64,000 nucleotides of DNA from JANLVJ01 sp031363945 (GTDB lineage Bacteria > Bacteroidota > Bacteroidia > Sphingobacteriales > Sphingobacteriaceae): NCBI GenBank assembly GCA_031363945.1, contig JANLVJ010000011.1, positions 1 to 64,000 of the forward strand. The letters are read 5' to 3'. The notes under the pieces are model-generated. The model had not been told where the DNA came from, did not search any database, and saw nothing but the letters and a program-made list of their open reading frames with translations. This document shows positions 36,531-45,668 of this stretch, piece by piece (positions within the stretch are counted from its first letter, which is position 1; each line of letters starts with the position of its first letter). Position numbers and translations under genes: made by a program.

Positions 36531-37761
36531 GGCCCTGTGTTACTAATTGCGTTTTAACCCAGGCTAGTTCCCTTATGATTGACTGTTCAACCGGAAGTTT
36601 CAACCCCTCTGGCAAAACCTCCCACGTATAGGTTTCGACCTCAAGATGGGTTGTAAAAAAAGTTTGATTTAGTAAATTTAAGACCTCTGTGATATCAGAT
36701 TGAGTAGCGTAAATACCTGGAGCAAGCACTTCACAAAAAACAGGAACATGAAAATGGATGCGCCATTCATCAAAAGCTACATCGTCTACTGAAGTCAAGG
36801 CATCAGGCAGATCACGGTAACGGATGAGTTCACCGGTATTTTTTTTCGCTACCACCTGATGCAGGTATACCGGCTCATTATAGATATTCAGGAGCCTTTT
36901 TATTTCTTCATTTCTGCTAGATGAATTCTCAGACTCCGGGCTAAAAACTACTTTCAGAGCAGCAGAAATCTGCAACTTTCCCACCTTGATTTTGTACTTT
37001 TTAAGCTCTGCTAAACAGGATGCATGATTTTCAAAGCCGATAGCAAAATGACATATATCATAACAAAGGCAGATATGTTCGCGAATTTGGGCTTCCAAAA
37101 TTGAAATTTCTGCTTTTGAGTTTGCTCCAAAATAAATTTTAGCTGCGGGTAAAAGCTCAAACAAATACCAGTCTATAAATTCAGGTCCTGTTTCCAGTAA
37201 ACCATCAGGCTCAGGCTCGAGATCAAGGTGAATAATCTGCCCTGTTCGCTCTTTCAGCCTGATTAATGATGCAGCTACTAGAATAATATTATGTGTTGCT
37301 GATTTCCTTGCCGACAAAAGCGCTTCCCGGGTAATAAACCAGTACTTATAGCTGAGTGGTGAGGTCGAGATACCCCCATCAATACCAACAGGTAGTAATG
37401 CGGCAAGAATATTTATGAGCCTCAGGGTATAATCAAGTCGTGCCTCGGTTGTCCAGTCAGGAAAATGCACCTGATCTTTTACTCTGGAATAATGGAACTC
37501 TCCGTAGGGAAACCCATTCAAGGTGAATACATATGACTTATTTTCACCCAGCCAGATCTTAAACTGCTTCAAAAAAGTTGGTTCTAAAAGCGTAATACTA
37601 GCCGCGTTTGAAATACGCAGACCAATTGACAGGGGTTCAAAGGGGCTGAATTCTTCTTTAATCAGGTGAAAATTCTGTTTCAGGGCAGCAAAATGATTAT
37701 CCCAGCTGTCACCAGCATGTATATTAGAGCAGTAGGTTAACTTTAAATCAGTCGGATTCAT
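36523..37761 (-). CDS. eboE: EboE: TIM-barrel metabolite traffic protein (xylose isomerase-like)
   Basis: The 412-residue protein starts LKLTYCSNIHAGDSWDNHFAALK and has sugar-isomerase-like TIM-barrel segments (IHLDLEPEPDGLLE, ICLCYDICHFAIGFE). These are the hallmarks of EboE, described in databases as a metabolite traffic protein. The acidic and His residues would bind a divalent metal. The start overlaps the eboD stop (ATGA), and the stop overlaps eboF. Confidence 0.9.
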   Translation of the reverse strand: MNPTDLKLTYCSNIHAGDSWDNHFAALKQNFHLIKEEFSPFEPLSIGLRISNAASITLLEPTFLKQFKIWLGENKSYVFTLNGFPYGEFHYSRVKDQVHFPDWTTEARLDYTLRLINILAALLPVGIDGGISTSPLSYKYWFITREALLSARKSATHNIILVAASLIRLKERTGQIIHLDLEPEPDGLLETGPEFIDWYLFELLPAAKIYFGANSKAEISILEAQIREHICLCYDICHFAIGFENHASCLAELKKYKIKVGKLQISAALKVVFSPESENSSSRNEEIKRLLNIYNEPVYLHQVVAKKNTGELIRYRDLPDALTSVDDVAFDEWRIHFHVPVFCEVLAPGIYATQSDITEVLNLLNQTFFTTHLEVETYTWEVLPEGLKLPVEQSIIRELAWVKTQLVTQGHE

Positions 37762-38912
37762 AATTTTTCTATAAGACTGAACTCTTTTAACATCCTCATT
37801 GATTTTTCAAATAGCACCTTATCGATTGCATTGACATTTATACCTGTGCCGATATCGCTTAGTAACATAATTGTCAGTCTTCCTCCAAGATGCTCCCGAA
37901 ATTCATTCAGCCCTTCAAAAATTTCTTTTTCCTTATCCAAAACGGCATGGCCAAGATCAAATCCTATTGCCCGCAAGAGGTTAATAATTTGTATCATTTT
38001 ATCTTCAGAAAGGAAACCTGCTAAATTTGAGTAAATACTATCAAGTGCAATTCCTACAGCCACCGCCTCACCATGAAGTAATGAAAAGTCAGTCAGATAT
38101 TCAATTTTATGTGCGGCCCAATGACCAAAATCAAGGGGTCTTGAAGAGCCATTTTCAAATGGATCAGGTCCGGATATATGTTCAAGATGCAACCTGGCAC
38201 AGGTATGAATCAGGATTTGCATACGCTCGACATCTCTTTCTACCAATGACTGGGTATGCTTGTGGATCCAATAAAAAAAAGATGCATCTTTTATAAGCGC
38301 TACTTTAACAGCCTCTGCTATACCTGAGCGCCAGTTACGGGTATCAAGGGTCAATAAGAAACCAGCATCATTAAAAACAGCTACCGGGGTAGAAAAGGTA
38401 CCCAAGAAGTTTTTCTTTTTAAAATAATTGATTCCATTTTTAACACCCACCCCAGAATCATTTTGTGATAGCACGGTGGTCGGAAATCTCAGGAGCCTGA
38501 TACCCCTGTGGGCAATTGAAGCAGCATAACCTCCCAAATCAAGCAGTGCCCCACCACCGATGACAGCCAGGTATGAATGCCTGTCTATTTTATGAAGATT
38601 TATGGCTTCAAGAACAGTATCAAGAGAATTGTGATCATTTTTAACCTGCTCTCCACCACTAAGAATGATAAATTCACTTACAAGAGAAACGATCTGAAAC
38701 TGCTTGAAATAAGTAGTAATATCTGATAATAAGCCTGGATGAGCAATTGCAACATTACCGTCTATAACAAAAAGAATCTTCCTCTTAAACTCATCTTCAC
38801 CCTGTTCAGTAAGAAAGTCTGCAAGGAGCCTGTTAGAAAGACTAAAAATATGCTGAGTGAAAAATATTTTGTAGCGAAAACGCACGCTAAAATCTTGTTC
38901 TAAAACTGACAT
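37758..38912 (-). CDS. eboD: EboD: 3-dehydroquinate synthase-like protein
   Basis: The 384-residue protein has the sugar-phosphate cyclase fold: FVIDGNVA, GGEQVKND, VIGGGALLDLGGYAAS (NAD+ loop), TVLSQNDSGVGVKNGINYF and a metal His in LDFGHWAAHKIE and HGEAVAVGI. It probably cyclises a sugar phosphate; EboD is distinct from housekeeping AroB. It is coupled to eboE. Confidence 0.9.
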   Translation of the reverse strand: MSVLEQDFSVRFRYKIFFTQHIFSLSNRLLADFLTEQGEDEFKRKILFVIDGNVAIAHPGLLSDITTYFKQFQIVSLVSEFIILSGGEQVKNDHNSLDTVLEAINLHKIDRHSYLAVIGGGALLDLGGYAASIAHRGIRLLRFPTTVLSQNDSGVGVKNGINYFKKKNFLGTFSTPVAVFNDAGFLLTLDTRNWRSGIAEAVKVALIKDASFFYWIHKHTQSLVERDVERMQILIHTCARLHLEHISGPDPFENGSSRPLDFGHWAAHKIEYLTDFSLLHGEAVAVGIALDSIYSNLAGFLSEDKMIQIINLLRAIGFDLGHAVLDKEKEIFEGLNEFREHLGGRLTIMLLSDIGTGINVNAIDKVLFEKSMRMLKEFSLIEKL

Positions 38913-38922
38913 AAATACTTAA

Positions 38923-39813
38923 TTAGGTTACAGCAAAATATTTGGCAAGACTGATAGATATCGGCAAAAGACATACAATTATCCCAGCCAGAATTAGCTG
39001 CCCGAAGGTTGCTGCCCAGGCAGCATCCATTATGATAAGACCCAGGATGCCAGCCTTTACTGCTAAACCAATATTTTTACCAATTGGTTTGAAGATTGCC
39101 TTGAAAACCGGCCGACTGACCATATAGGCAAATGAAAGGATGAATACCAGAGCTAGCGGGGGCCAACCTTTTGTTGATAAAACGTAGAGCATACTACTGA
39201 TGACTACGAAGTATAAAGAAAGAGCGATATAAAGCGTTGATCGGTTTGAACCAGAAACCTCTCCCCTGCTGATCATTGTTATGGCATAAATATAACAGAC
39301 CGGTACCAGCCCTAACAGGGCCCAATATTGCAATGCTGATGAAATTATTGAAAGACCAAGAAGGAGATTTAAACCTCTGCAGATTCCCATATTCAGGGGG
39401 CCCGTAATTTTCTGATGCTTGCCATACCTGTCATAAACCAATGCAGCAATCGCTATCAGAAAAGCAATAAAACCTGATAAATTACTATATAAAAAAGCAA
39501 ATAAAATTCCAGTACCTAAGAAAAAAATACCCGCCCAAATGGCAAAATAAATACTGAGATCTCCCTTTGGCAAGACCCTTTCAGGGCGTTCAACCTGATC
39601 GGTTTTATAATCAAAAAAATCATTAAATATAATACCTCCTGCATATAGGCAGGCACTTGATGCTGACAAAAGAAGCACTGGTAAACACCTCATTTGCTGA
39701 ACTGCCGCAGTCTGCAAGTATCCTGCAATTGAAATACCTGCAAGTACGTCAGCAATAGATGTTATAATATTTGCAGGGCGTATCAGTCTGAAAAAGTCAT
39801 GAATGGCTTTCAA
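38923..39813 (-). CDS. eboC: EboC: UbiA-like prenyltransferase
   Basis: The 296-residue membrane protein of about eight or nine helices has the first UbiA-type Asp-rich motif in FNDFFDYKTDQVERPERVLPKG (the NDxxD-type site near residues 65-72). The start must be TTG at 39813, because the next Met is beyond the conserved N-terminal IRPANIITSIADVLAG. It follows eboB by one base. It presumably attaches a prenyl group to an aromatic or cyclitol acceptor. Confidence 0.88.
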   Translation of the reverse strand: MKAIHDFFRLIRPANIITSIADVLAGISIAGYLQTAAVQQMRCLPVLLLSASSACLYAGGIIFNDFFDYKTDQVERPERVLPKGDLSIYFAIWAGIFFLGTGILFAFLYSNLSGFIAFLIAIAALVYDRYGKHQKITGPLNMGICRGLNLLLGLSIISSALQYWALLGLVPVCYIYAITMISRGEVSGSNRSTLYIALSLYFVVISSMLYVLSTKGWPPLALVFILSFAYMVSRPVFKAIFKPIGKNIGLAVKAGILGLIIMDAAWAATFGQLILAGIIVCLLPISISLAKYFAVT

Positions 39814-39814
39814 A

Positions 39815-40801
39815 CTAGCTGATGTAAATTGAAGATTTATCGATACGTGGTTGCTGCCCTCCTCTTAAAACTGAATTACCATTAAATTTTTCTGCCTGAT
39901 CAACGAAGAGCGGTTGACCGAAATCAATTTGATTCAGCTGACCGCTTTGAGCAAATGCTGTTATGGCATTACTATAAGTGACCAGTTTAATATCATCATC
40001 ACTGATATTATTTAATTTCATCAGCGCAGCAGTCTTGGGTACGGCAAGCGGATCAGAAATACCCCAGTCTGCAGCAGAGTTAACCATGATTTTTGATGAA
40101 CCATATAATTTCACCAGATCAACCATACGTTGGTTACCCATTTTTGTGAATGGATAAATGGTAAAAGCAGCCCAAAACCCCTTTTCAAGTACTTCACGGG
40201 CAGTTTCTTCATTATTATGGTCAATAATTACCATTGAGGGGTCAAGGCCATGCTCAAGTGCAATAGCCATACTACGAAGCGTGCCATTTCTTTTATCGCG
40301 GTGAGGGGTATGAACCTGTACCGGTAAGCCGGCTTGTTTCGCAAGTTCTAATTGAGCCCTATAATATTTTTCTTCAGCTGCTGTCTGATCGTCAAAACCA
40401 ATTTCACCAATTCCTACCACTCCTTCTTTAAAAATAAATAAGGGTAAAAGTTCCATGACCTGTTCAGCCAGGATCTCATTATTTGCTTCTCTTGAATTCA
40501 GGCCTATGGTACAATAATGTTTTATTCCAAACTGAGCAGACCTGAAGCGTTCCCAGCCTATCAAACTGTTATAATAGTCTCTAAATGTATCTATACCTGT
40601 TCTTGGCTGACCCAGCCAGAAAGAAGGTTCAATAAGAGCAACTATTCCAGCATCGGTCATTGCCTGATAATCATCAGTTGTACGTGAGGTCATATGAACA
40701 TGCGGATCAAAAAACTGCATTCCTTTGATCAATTCTTTATCAAAAATACCAGAATTTAATCCCGGATCTAAAGCTCTTTCGATATTATGACTACAGCACA
40801 T
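39815..40801 (-). CDS. eboB: EboB: TatD-like metal-dependent hydrolase
   Basis: The 328-residue amidohydrolase-fold protein has FFDPHVHMTSRT (HxH metal motif), GVVGIGEIGFDD, LPVQVHTPHRDK and VIIDHNNEET. It fits EboB, annotated as a TatD-family hydrolase. The N-terminal 27 residues (MCCSHNIERALDPGL..) before MQFFDPH may be an extension or a mis-chosen start. A hairpin lies in the 106-base gap upstream, towards eboA. Confidence 0.88.
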   Translation of the reverse strand: MCCSHNIERALDPGLNSGIFDKELIKGMQFFDPHVHMTSRTTDDYQAMTDAGIVALIEPSFWLGQPRTGIDTFRDYYNSLIGWERFRSAQFGIKHYCTIGLNSREANNEILAEQVMELLPLFIFKEGVVGIGEIGFDDQTAAEEKYYRAQLELAKQAGLPVQVHTPHRDKRNGTLRSMAIALEHGLDPSMVIIDHNNEETAREVLEKGFWAAFTIYPFTKMGNQRMVDLVKLYGSSKIMVNSAADWGISDPLAVPKTAALMKLNNISDDDIKLVTYSNAITAFAQSGQLNQIDFGQPLFVDQAEKFNGNSVLRGGQQPRIDKSSIYIS

Positions 40802-40840
40802 ACGTGAATAAAGTAAACTTGTTGTTTTAGATTATAATAA

Positions 40841-40871
40841 GGTTATTTACATGGGCAATGTTTGAATAACC
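40841..40871 (-). other. Hairpin in the eboA-eboB intergenic region
   Basis: GGTTATT and AATAACC are complementary at the ends, and the inner ACAT/ATGT also pairs. The 106-base gap is the largest inside the otherwise tight ebo operon. There is no U-run, so it may be a processing or attenuation element. Confidence 0.4.
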
Positions 40872-40907
40872 CAATAAGAATAAACCGATTTAACAAATCA
40901 GTAATTT

Positions 40908-41714
40908 TTAGTCTGTTGTTTCAGAGAACCCCATTTCACGGACTAATATTCTTGCAGGTTCAAAATTTGATTTAAAAATACCTTCTGCAAGCATTTTCTT
41001 AGCCATCTTATTGTCGCTATTTATAACCAAGTTAAAATCTGCCATCAGACCAGCGCAGGCAAATGGCCCCACCAAACGCCATAAAATAGGGTCAACTTCA
41101 CGCTCGGCCGAGCGGCGTTCACGGGCATAATCAACCAGGATTAAAGCCAGATCGCGGTGATTTCTGGCGAAAAGGCCAGTGATATTTTGGAGCTTTTTAT
41201 CTGTAAAAAAAGCTTTTAAGACCAGCTGATTCCAAGCTTGCTCATCAAGGTTTTGAAAAGGATATGGATTAAAATACATAATGGCCTCTAATACAGGGCT
41301 CATATTACTCCTGACTCCTTCAGCACAGCGTTTTTCCCAAAGTTCTGGCCAGGCCAGTACAGGCAGTGCTGAGTAGATGCCTACCTGTTCATTTAAATCA
41401 GCCGTTAAAAACAATGCTTCAATGACTGTAAAATACGTTTTTTTATCAGTCGCAACCAGCAGTGACAGGCAGAAAACCCGGCAAAGCCGATCAAGCGAAA
41501 ATCCGTTAAATATTAAACCTGGAAATTCATTATCGACCTGTTGAAATAATTCATCTGTAACGGTTATTGGGTTTTTACGTATTTTTCGACTTATCTGGGA
41601 AAAAACGGTATTAAAGATCGCTGCTGTTTCAAATGCTGTGAAATGCAAGTCTATCCAGGAGCCTTCTTCACTATTTGCATTTAAACTTACCAGCTTTTTG
41701 AGTAATTCTCTCAT
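40908..41714 (-). CDS. eboA: EboA family protein
   Basis: The product is helical and soluble, matching EboA, a family known only from ebo clusters, with no assigned chemistry. It has a central IEALFLTADLNEQVGIYSALP and a C-terminal region with VGPFACAGLMADFNLVINSDN. The ATG at 41714 (268 residues, MRELLKKLVSL) is preferred over the TTG at 41735. TMEM220-like and DUF983 genes precede it on the same strand. Confidence 0.85.
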   Translation of the reverse strand: MRELLKKLVSLNANSEEGSWIDLHFTAFETAAIFNTVFSQISRKIRKNPITVTDELFQQVDNEFPGLIFNGFSLDRLCRVFCLSLLVATDKKTYFTVIEALFLTADLNEQVGIYSALPVLAWPELWEKRCAEGVRSNMSPVLEAIMYFNPYPFQNLDEQAWNQLVLKAFFTDKKLQNITGLFARNHRDLALILVDYARERRSAEREVDPILWRLVGPFACAGLMADFNLVINSDNKMAKKMLAEGIFKSNFEPARILVREMGFSETTD

Positions 41715-41741
41715 TGTTTTCAATCCGAATATCAAACTACT

Positions 41742-42119
41742 TTAAAAACGTATCACAACTGCCAGATAATCGATAATTAAGGCTCCTGTGATGATTAAAA
41801 GACCAAAAAACTCTCGGGTTTGTTCAATATAAGGCTTGGTGGCTTGCATGGTTTCAACCAGACTTGGACTTTTATATTTCAGAATCCAGTCTCGCACGCC
41901 ATCTTTTTTAAAAAAAAGAATTATTGCGTATATGAGATAGAATGTAATCAGAAACAGATAAACAATTGGAAAGTACATCTTGAACACAAACAGACCACAA
42001 CAAATTGTTACTGCCATGTAAATACTTACCCAAAGCCAGGCATCTGGGTCATTCAGGTTTACATAGGCGAAACCAAGAAAAGCAAGAAAAAAAATACTAT
42101 TTAAGATGATCAATAACAT
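41742..42119 (-). CDS. TMEM220-family membrane protein
   Basis: The 125-residue protein has about four membrane helices and the TMEM220 signature FAYVNLNDPDAWLWVSIYM (residues 17-35). The function of this family is unknown. It ends 6 bases before the first eboA start codon and begins 8 bases after the DUF983 gene, so it is probably transcribed with the ebo genes. Confidence 0.8.
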   Translation of the reverse strand: MLLIILNSIFFLAFLGFAYVNLNDPDAWLWVSIYMAVTICCGLFVFKMYFPIVYLFLITFYLIYAIILFFKKDGVRDWILKYKSPSLVETMQATKPYIEQTREFFGLLIITGALIIDYLAVVIRF

Positions 42120-42127
42120 GCCGGTCT

Positions 42128-42502
42128 TTATTTTTCTCCAAGTTCAGGTTGATAAGTTACTTCTCCTGCCATATATAATAATAAAACCCTAGAATACCTG
42201 ATATTAAAAGAAACCAACATAAGAATGGCAAATACAAGTGCCCCGCTATAAACCCAAGGGTTTGAAGAACCTGTCAAAATACTGATAGCCACAGCAAGGG
42301 TTACGCTTTCGGCAACATTCAAAGCATAACTAACATATAAGGCTGCCCAAAAGAAACCAAGCTCTATTTCAAATCTGAAATCGCAAACAGGGCAATTAAT
42401 ATTCATCTGCGGTTGCGCGAAAAAATGAAATTTTGTTGCGAACATATCTCCTTTGCGGCAGCGGGGACATTTACATCTGAGAATAGCCTCCATTGCATTC
42501 AT
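42128..42502 (-). CDS. DUF983 membrane protein
   Basis: The protein has two CxxC pairs (CKCPRC near the N-terminus, then CPVCDF), a likely zinc-binding knuckle, followed by two membrane helices, as in DUF983. A longer TTG start at 42520 exists, but a perfect -7 promoter element overlaps that TTG, so the ATG at 42502 (or 42493) is preferred. It is the first gene of the unit that runs into the ebo cluster. Confidence 0.8.
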   Translation of the reverse strand: MNAMEAILRCKCPRCRKGDMFATKFHFFAQPQMNINCPVCDFRFEIELGFFWAALYVSYALNVAESVTLAVAISILTGSSNPWVYSGALVFAILMLVSFNIRYSRVLLLYMAGEVTYQPELGEK

Positions 42503-42517
42503 TATACTTTTTTCTTT

Positions 42518-42525
42518 CAAAGATA
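42518..42525 (-). promoter_or_regulatory. Bacteroidota-type -7 element upstream of DUF983-TMEM220-ebo
   Basis: The minus strand reads TATCTTTG, a perfect TAnnTTTG. No TTG is present at the expected -33 distance. It would give a short leader before the ATG at 42502 and drive the whole eight-gene unit. Confidence 0.4.
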
Positions 42526-42638
42526 GGTATATGAGTGAGTGTAATTCTTACAGTAAGTCATCAAAAATTTCTAAGTTTCAAACATCAGATAATAAAGAAT
42601 GAGTGGTGTTTTGCGAATGAGCCCTTTAAAAGGTAGAT

Positions 42639-44954
42639 TTGAATATCATTTCCTTGAAATTCCCTCTACTAGTGTCCAAATATCTTGAACAGCTTAACGA
42701 AGCACAACGCGCAGCGGTAGTACAAACCGAAGGTCCTGTAATGATTATTGCAGGTGCTGGTTCCGGCAAAACGCGAGTAATAACCTACCGTATAATTCAC
42801 CTTCTTGAACAAGGAGTAGAACCTTTTGCTATTCTTTCCCTTACTTTCACCAACAAGGCGGCTAGAGAAATGCGTCAGAGAATTTCTTTGTTAAGTGGCC
42901 CTGAGGCTAAAAACATCTGGATGGGTACTTTTCACTCGGTATTTGCCAGGATTCTTAGAATTGAATCTGATAAAATAGGTTACCCTTCGAACTTTACAAT
43001 TTACGATACCGATGATAGTAAAAGCCTTATCAGAACCCTGATCAAGGAACAAAACCTCGACGATAAACTTTATAATGCAGGTTTTGTGTTGAATAGAATT
43101 TCATCAGCCAAAAACAACCTCATCTCTGCTGCAGAATATGCACATAATGAACAAATTCAAGCTGATGATAGTGCAAGTGGAAGAAAACAAATTGGTGAAA
43201 TCTACCGCTTGTATAAAAACCGCTGTTTCATGGCAGGGGCGATGGATTTTGACGATTTATTATACCTTACTAACCTTTTGCTAAAAGACCATCCTGATGT
43301 ATTGTATAAATACCAGAATAAGTTCAAATATGTAATGGTTGATGAATACCAGGACACGAATTTCTCCCAGTACCTGATTGTGAAAAAACTTGCAGCTATA
43401 CATGAAAATATTTGTGTGGTTGGTGATGATGCTCAGAGTATTTATGCTTTCAGGGGCGCCAATATCCAAAATATTTTAAATTTTGAAAAAGATTATCCTG
43501 ACCTGAAAATTTATAAACTAGAAGAAAACTACCGCTCGACCCAGAATATTGTAAATGTTGCGAATTCGATCATTGCCAAAAACTTGAACCAGCTTGAAAA
43601 GAAGGTTTTTTCAAACAATGAATCGGGAGAAAAGATTAAGGTTGTTCGTGCATTCAGTGACAATGAAGAAGGAAAACTGGTAGCTGAGTCTATTATGCAG
43701 GATAGGGCTAATCAATCACTTGATTACAAACATTTTGTAATTTTATACCGAACCAATGCACAGTCACGCTCAATGGAAGAATCATTGAGAAAACTAAACA
43801 TCCCTTATAAAATCTTTGGTGGGCTTTCTTTTTATCAGCGAAAAGAAATTAAAGATTTAATTGCCTATTTCCGCCTGACAGTAAACCCAAATGATGAAGA
43901 AGCACTTAAACGTGTAATTAACTATCCGGTCAGGGGCATCGGCAAAACCAGCCTTGATAAAGTAATTGTATCGGCAGCTGAAAATGAGGTCTCTATGTGG
44001 ACCATTATATCAAACAGCAGTAAATATATTCTTGGAAAATCAGCAGAGAATTTTGAGGCCTTTTCTATTATGATCCGAAGTTTCGGTGCCATGATGGAAA
44101 CAAAAAATGCCTTTGAGCTGGCTACTCATATTGCTACCCATACCAACCTATTAAAAGATCTTTACGCCGATAAGTCAATTGAAGGCTTGTCACGGTATGA
44201 TAATATACAGGAACTGCTGAATGGTATAAAAGAGTTTTCTGATTCTGAAGTTCGGGAAAACCGAAGTCTTGCTGCCTTTTTACAAGATGTGGCCCTATTA
44301 ACAGGTGATGAAAAGGAAGAAAAAGAAGCCATTGATACTGTTTCTCTGATGACCATACATTCATCAAAGGGTCTCGAATATAGCAATGTATATGTTGTAG
44401 GTATAGAGGAAAATTTATTTCCCTCACAACTATCACTCAATTCAAGAAATGACCTTGAAGAAGAGCGAAGATTGTTTTATGTAGCTATAACCAGGGCAAA
44501 AAAGAAACTGACACTGAGTTATGCCACCAGCCGCTACAAGTTTGGCTCACAGGTTAGTAATGAGCCAAGTCGTTTTTTGAATGAAATTGACCCACAGTAT
44601 CTTGAGCTTGATCTGAGAGCAGCTCCAAAAACTTTTGGAACTTATTTCGACGATGAGCGTTCTGAGTGGACAGCAAAAAGTATCACTGAAACCAAACTCA
44701 AGCCGCCTTCGCCAATGGCAATCTTAAAAAAGTCTGCCCATGCTGCCCTCCATATTCCTACACCTGGTTTCAGACCTGATGATACGTCGCAACTTGAATC
44801 AGGTATGGAAATTGAACATGAAAGATTTGGTTTTGGAATTGTTACCTTGATAGAAGGAACAAAGACTGACTTGAAAGCAACTATCTTATTTAATGATCTT
44901 GGCACCAAACAACTTTTACTTAAATTTGCCAAGCTGAGGATTACCAATAAATAG
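42639..44954 (+). CDS. UvrD/PcrA-type superfamily 1 DNA helicase
   Basis: The ~770-residue protein has the Q motif LNEAQRAAV, Walker A GAGSGKT (39-45), VDEYQDTN (motif II), GDDAQSIYAFRGA (motif III), LEENYRSTQNI (motif IV) and the C-terminal VYVVGIEENLFPS, EEERRLFYVAITRAKKKL. A 3'-5' SF1A helicase of nucleotide excision and recombination repair. The N-terminus is ambiguous: TTG at 42639 gives an odd leader, and GTG at 42672 (VSKYLEQLN) would match typical UvrD starts better. Confidence 0.93.
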   Translation: MNIISLKFPLLVSKYLEQLNEAQRAAVVQTEGPVMIIAGAGSGKTRVITYRIIHLLEQGVEPFAILSLTFTNKAAREMRQRISLLSGPEAKNIWMGTFHSVFARILRIESDKIGYPSNFTIYDTDDSKSLIRTLIKEQNLDDKLYNAGFVLNRISSAKNNLISAAEYAHNEQIQADDSASGRKQIGEIYRLYKNRCFMAGAMDFDDLLYLTNLLLKDHPDVLYKYQNKFKYVMVDEYQDTNFSQYLIVKKLAAIHENICVVGDDAQSIYAFRGANIQNILNFEKDYPDLKIYKLEENYRSTQNIVNVANSIIAKNLNQLEKKVFSNNESGEKIKVVRAFSDNEEGKLVAESIMQDRANQSLDYKHFVILYRTNAQSRSMEESLRKLNIPYKIFGGLSFYQRKEIKDLIAYFRLTVNPNDEEALKRVINYPVRGIGKTSLDKVIVSAAENEVSMWTIISNSSKYILGKSAENFEAFSIMIRSFGAMMETKNAFELATHIATHTNLLKDLYADKSIEGLSRYDNIQELLNGIKEFSDSEVRENRSLAAFLQDVALLTGDEKEEKEAIDTVSLMTIHSSKGLEYSNVYVVGIEENLFPSQLSLNSRNDLEEERRLFYVAITRAKKKLTLSYATSRYKFGSQVSNEPSRFLNEIDPQYLELDLRAAPKTFGTYFDDERSEWTAKSITETKLKPPSPMAILKKSAHAALHIPTPGFRPDDTSQLESGMEIEHERFGFGIVTLIEGTKTDLKATILFNDLGTKQLLLKFAKLRITNK

Positions 44955-44978
44955 CGGTAACCTGACAAAAGCACTACT

Positions 44979-45659
44979 ATGAATGAACACCTCAAGTTTG
45001 ATTATAACAGCACACGGCCCCATCTATTATTGGCTGAATACGGCCGTAACGTGCAGAATATGATTCAATACATAAGCACGCTTCCTACAAAAGAAGAGCG
45101 TAATACTTATGCCCAGGCAGTAATCGAATTGATGGGATTTTTAAACCCGCATTTGAGAGATGTTACCGACTTCAAGCATAAATTATGGGATCACCTGTTT
45201 GTGATTTCTGATTTCAAGCTAGATGTTGACTCTCCCTATCCTATTCCATCACCCGATACCCTGATTTCAAAACCACGTACAGTACCGTATCCGGGTAAGA
45301 GAATCATGTTCAAGCATTATGGCAAAACGGTAGAGATTATGATAGACAAGGCAAAGACCTTTGAAGATCCTGAAAAGCGGTCACTCTATATTGCTTCTAT
45401 TGCCAACTTTATGAAAATGGCGTATGTCACCTGGAACAAAGACACTGTTGCAGATGAAACGATCATCAATGATTTAAAAATTTTATCGAAAGGTGAACTT
45501 GAAATCAACGGCAATCTCAACCTTAACAGAGTTGAAGTACGCAGCGCTCCCCGCCCGGTCGTTGGTAATACCCGAAATAATAATAACAAAAGACAAGGTA
45601 AACTCGGGCCAGATAATCGTAAACGTAATAATAACCAAAACCCCGGCAAACGGTATTAA
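44979..45659 (+). CDS. DUF4290 protein
   Basis: The 226-residue protein matches DUF4290: FDYNSTRPHLLLAEYGRNVQNMI, NPHLRDVTDFKHKLWDHLF and FEDPEKRSLYIASIANFMKMAYVTWNKD. The last ~40 residues are low-complexity Asn/Arg/Lys-rich. Function is unknown. It precedes murA by 9 bases, the standard Bacteroidota arrangement. Confidence 0.85.
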   Translation: MNEHLKFDYNSTRPHLLLAEYGRNVQNMIQYISTLPTKEERNTYAQAVIELMGFLNPHLRDVTDFKHKLWDHLFVISDFKLDVDSPYPIPSPDTLISKPRTVPYPGKRIMFKHYGKTVEIMIDKAKTFEDPEKRSLYIASIANFMKMAYVTWNKDTVADETIINDLKILSKGELEINGNLNLNRVEVRSAPRPVVGNTRNNNNKRQGKLGPDNRKRNNNQNPGKRY

Positions 45660-45668
45660 TATTTTTCG

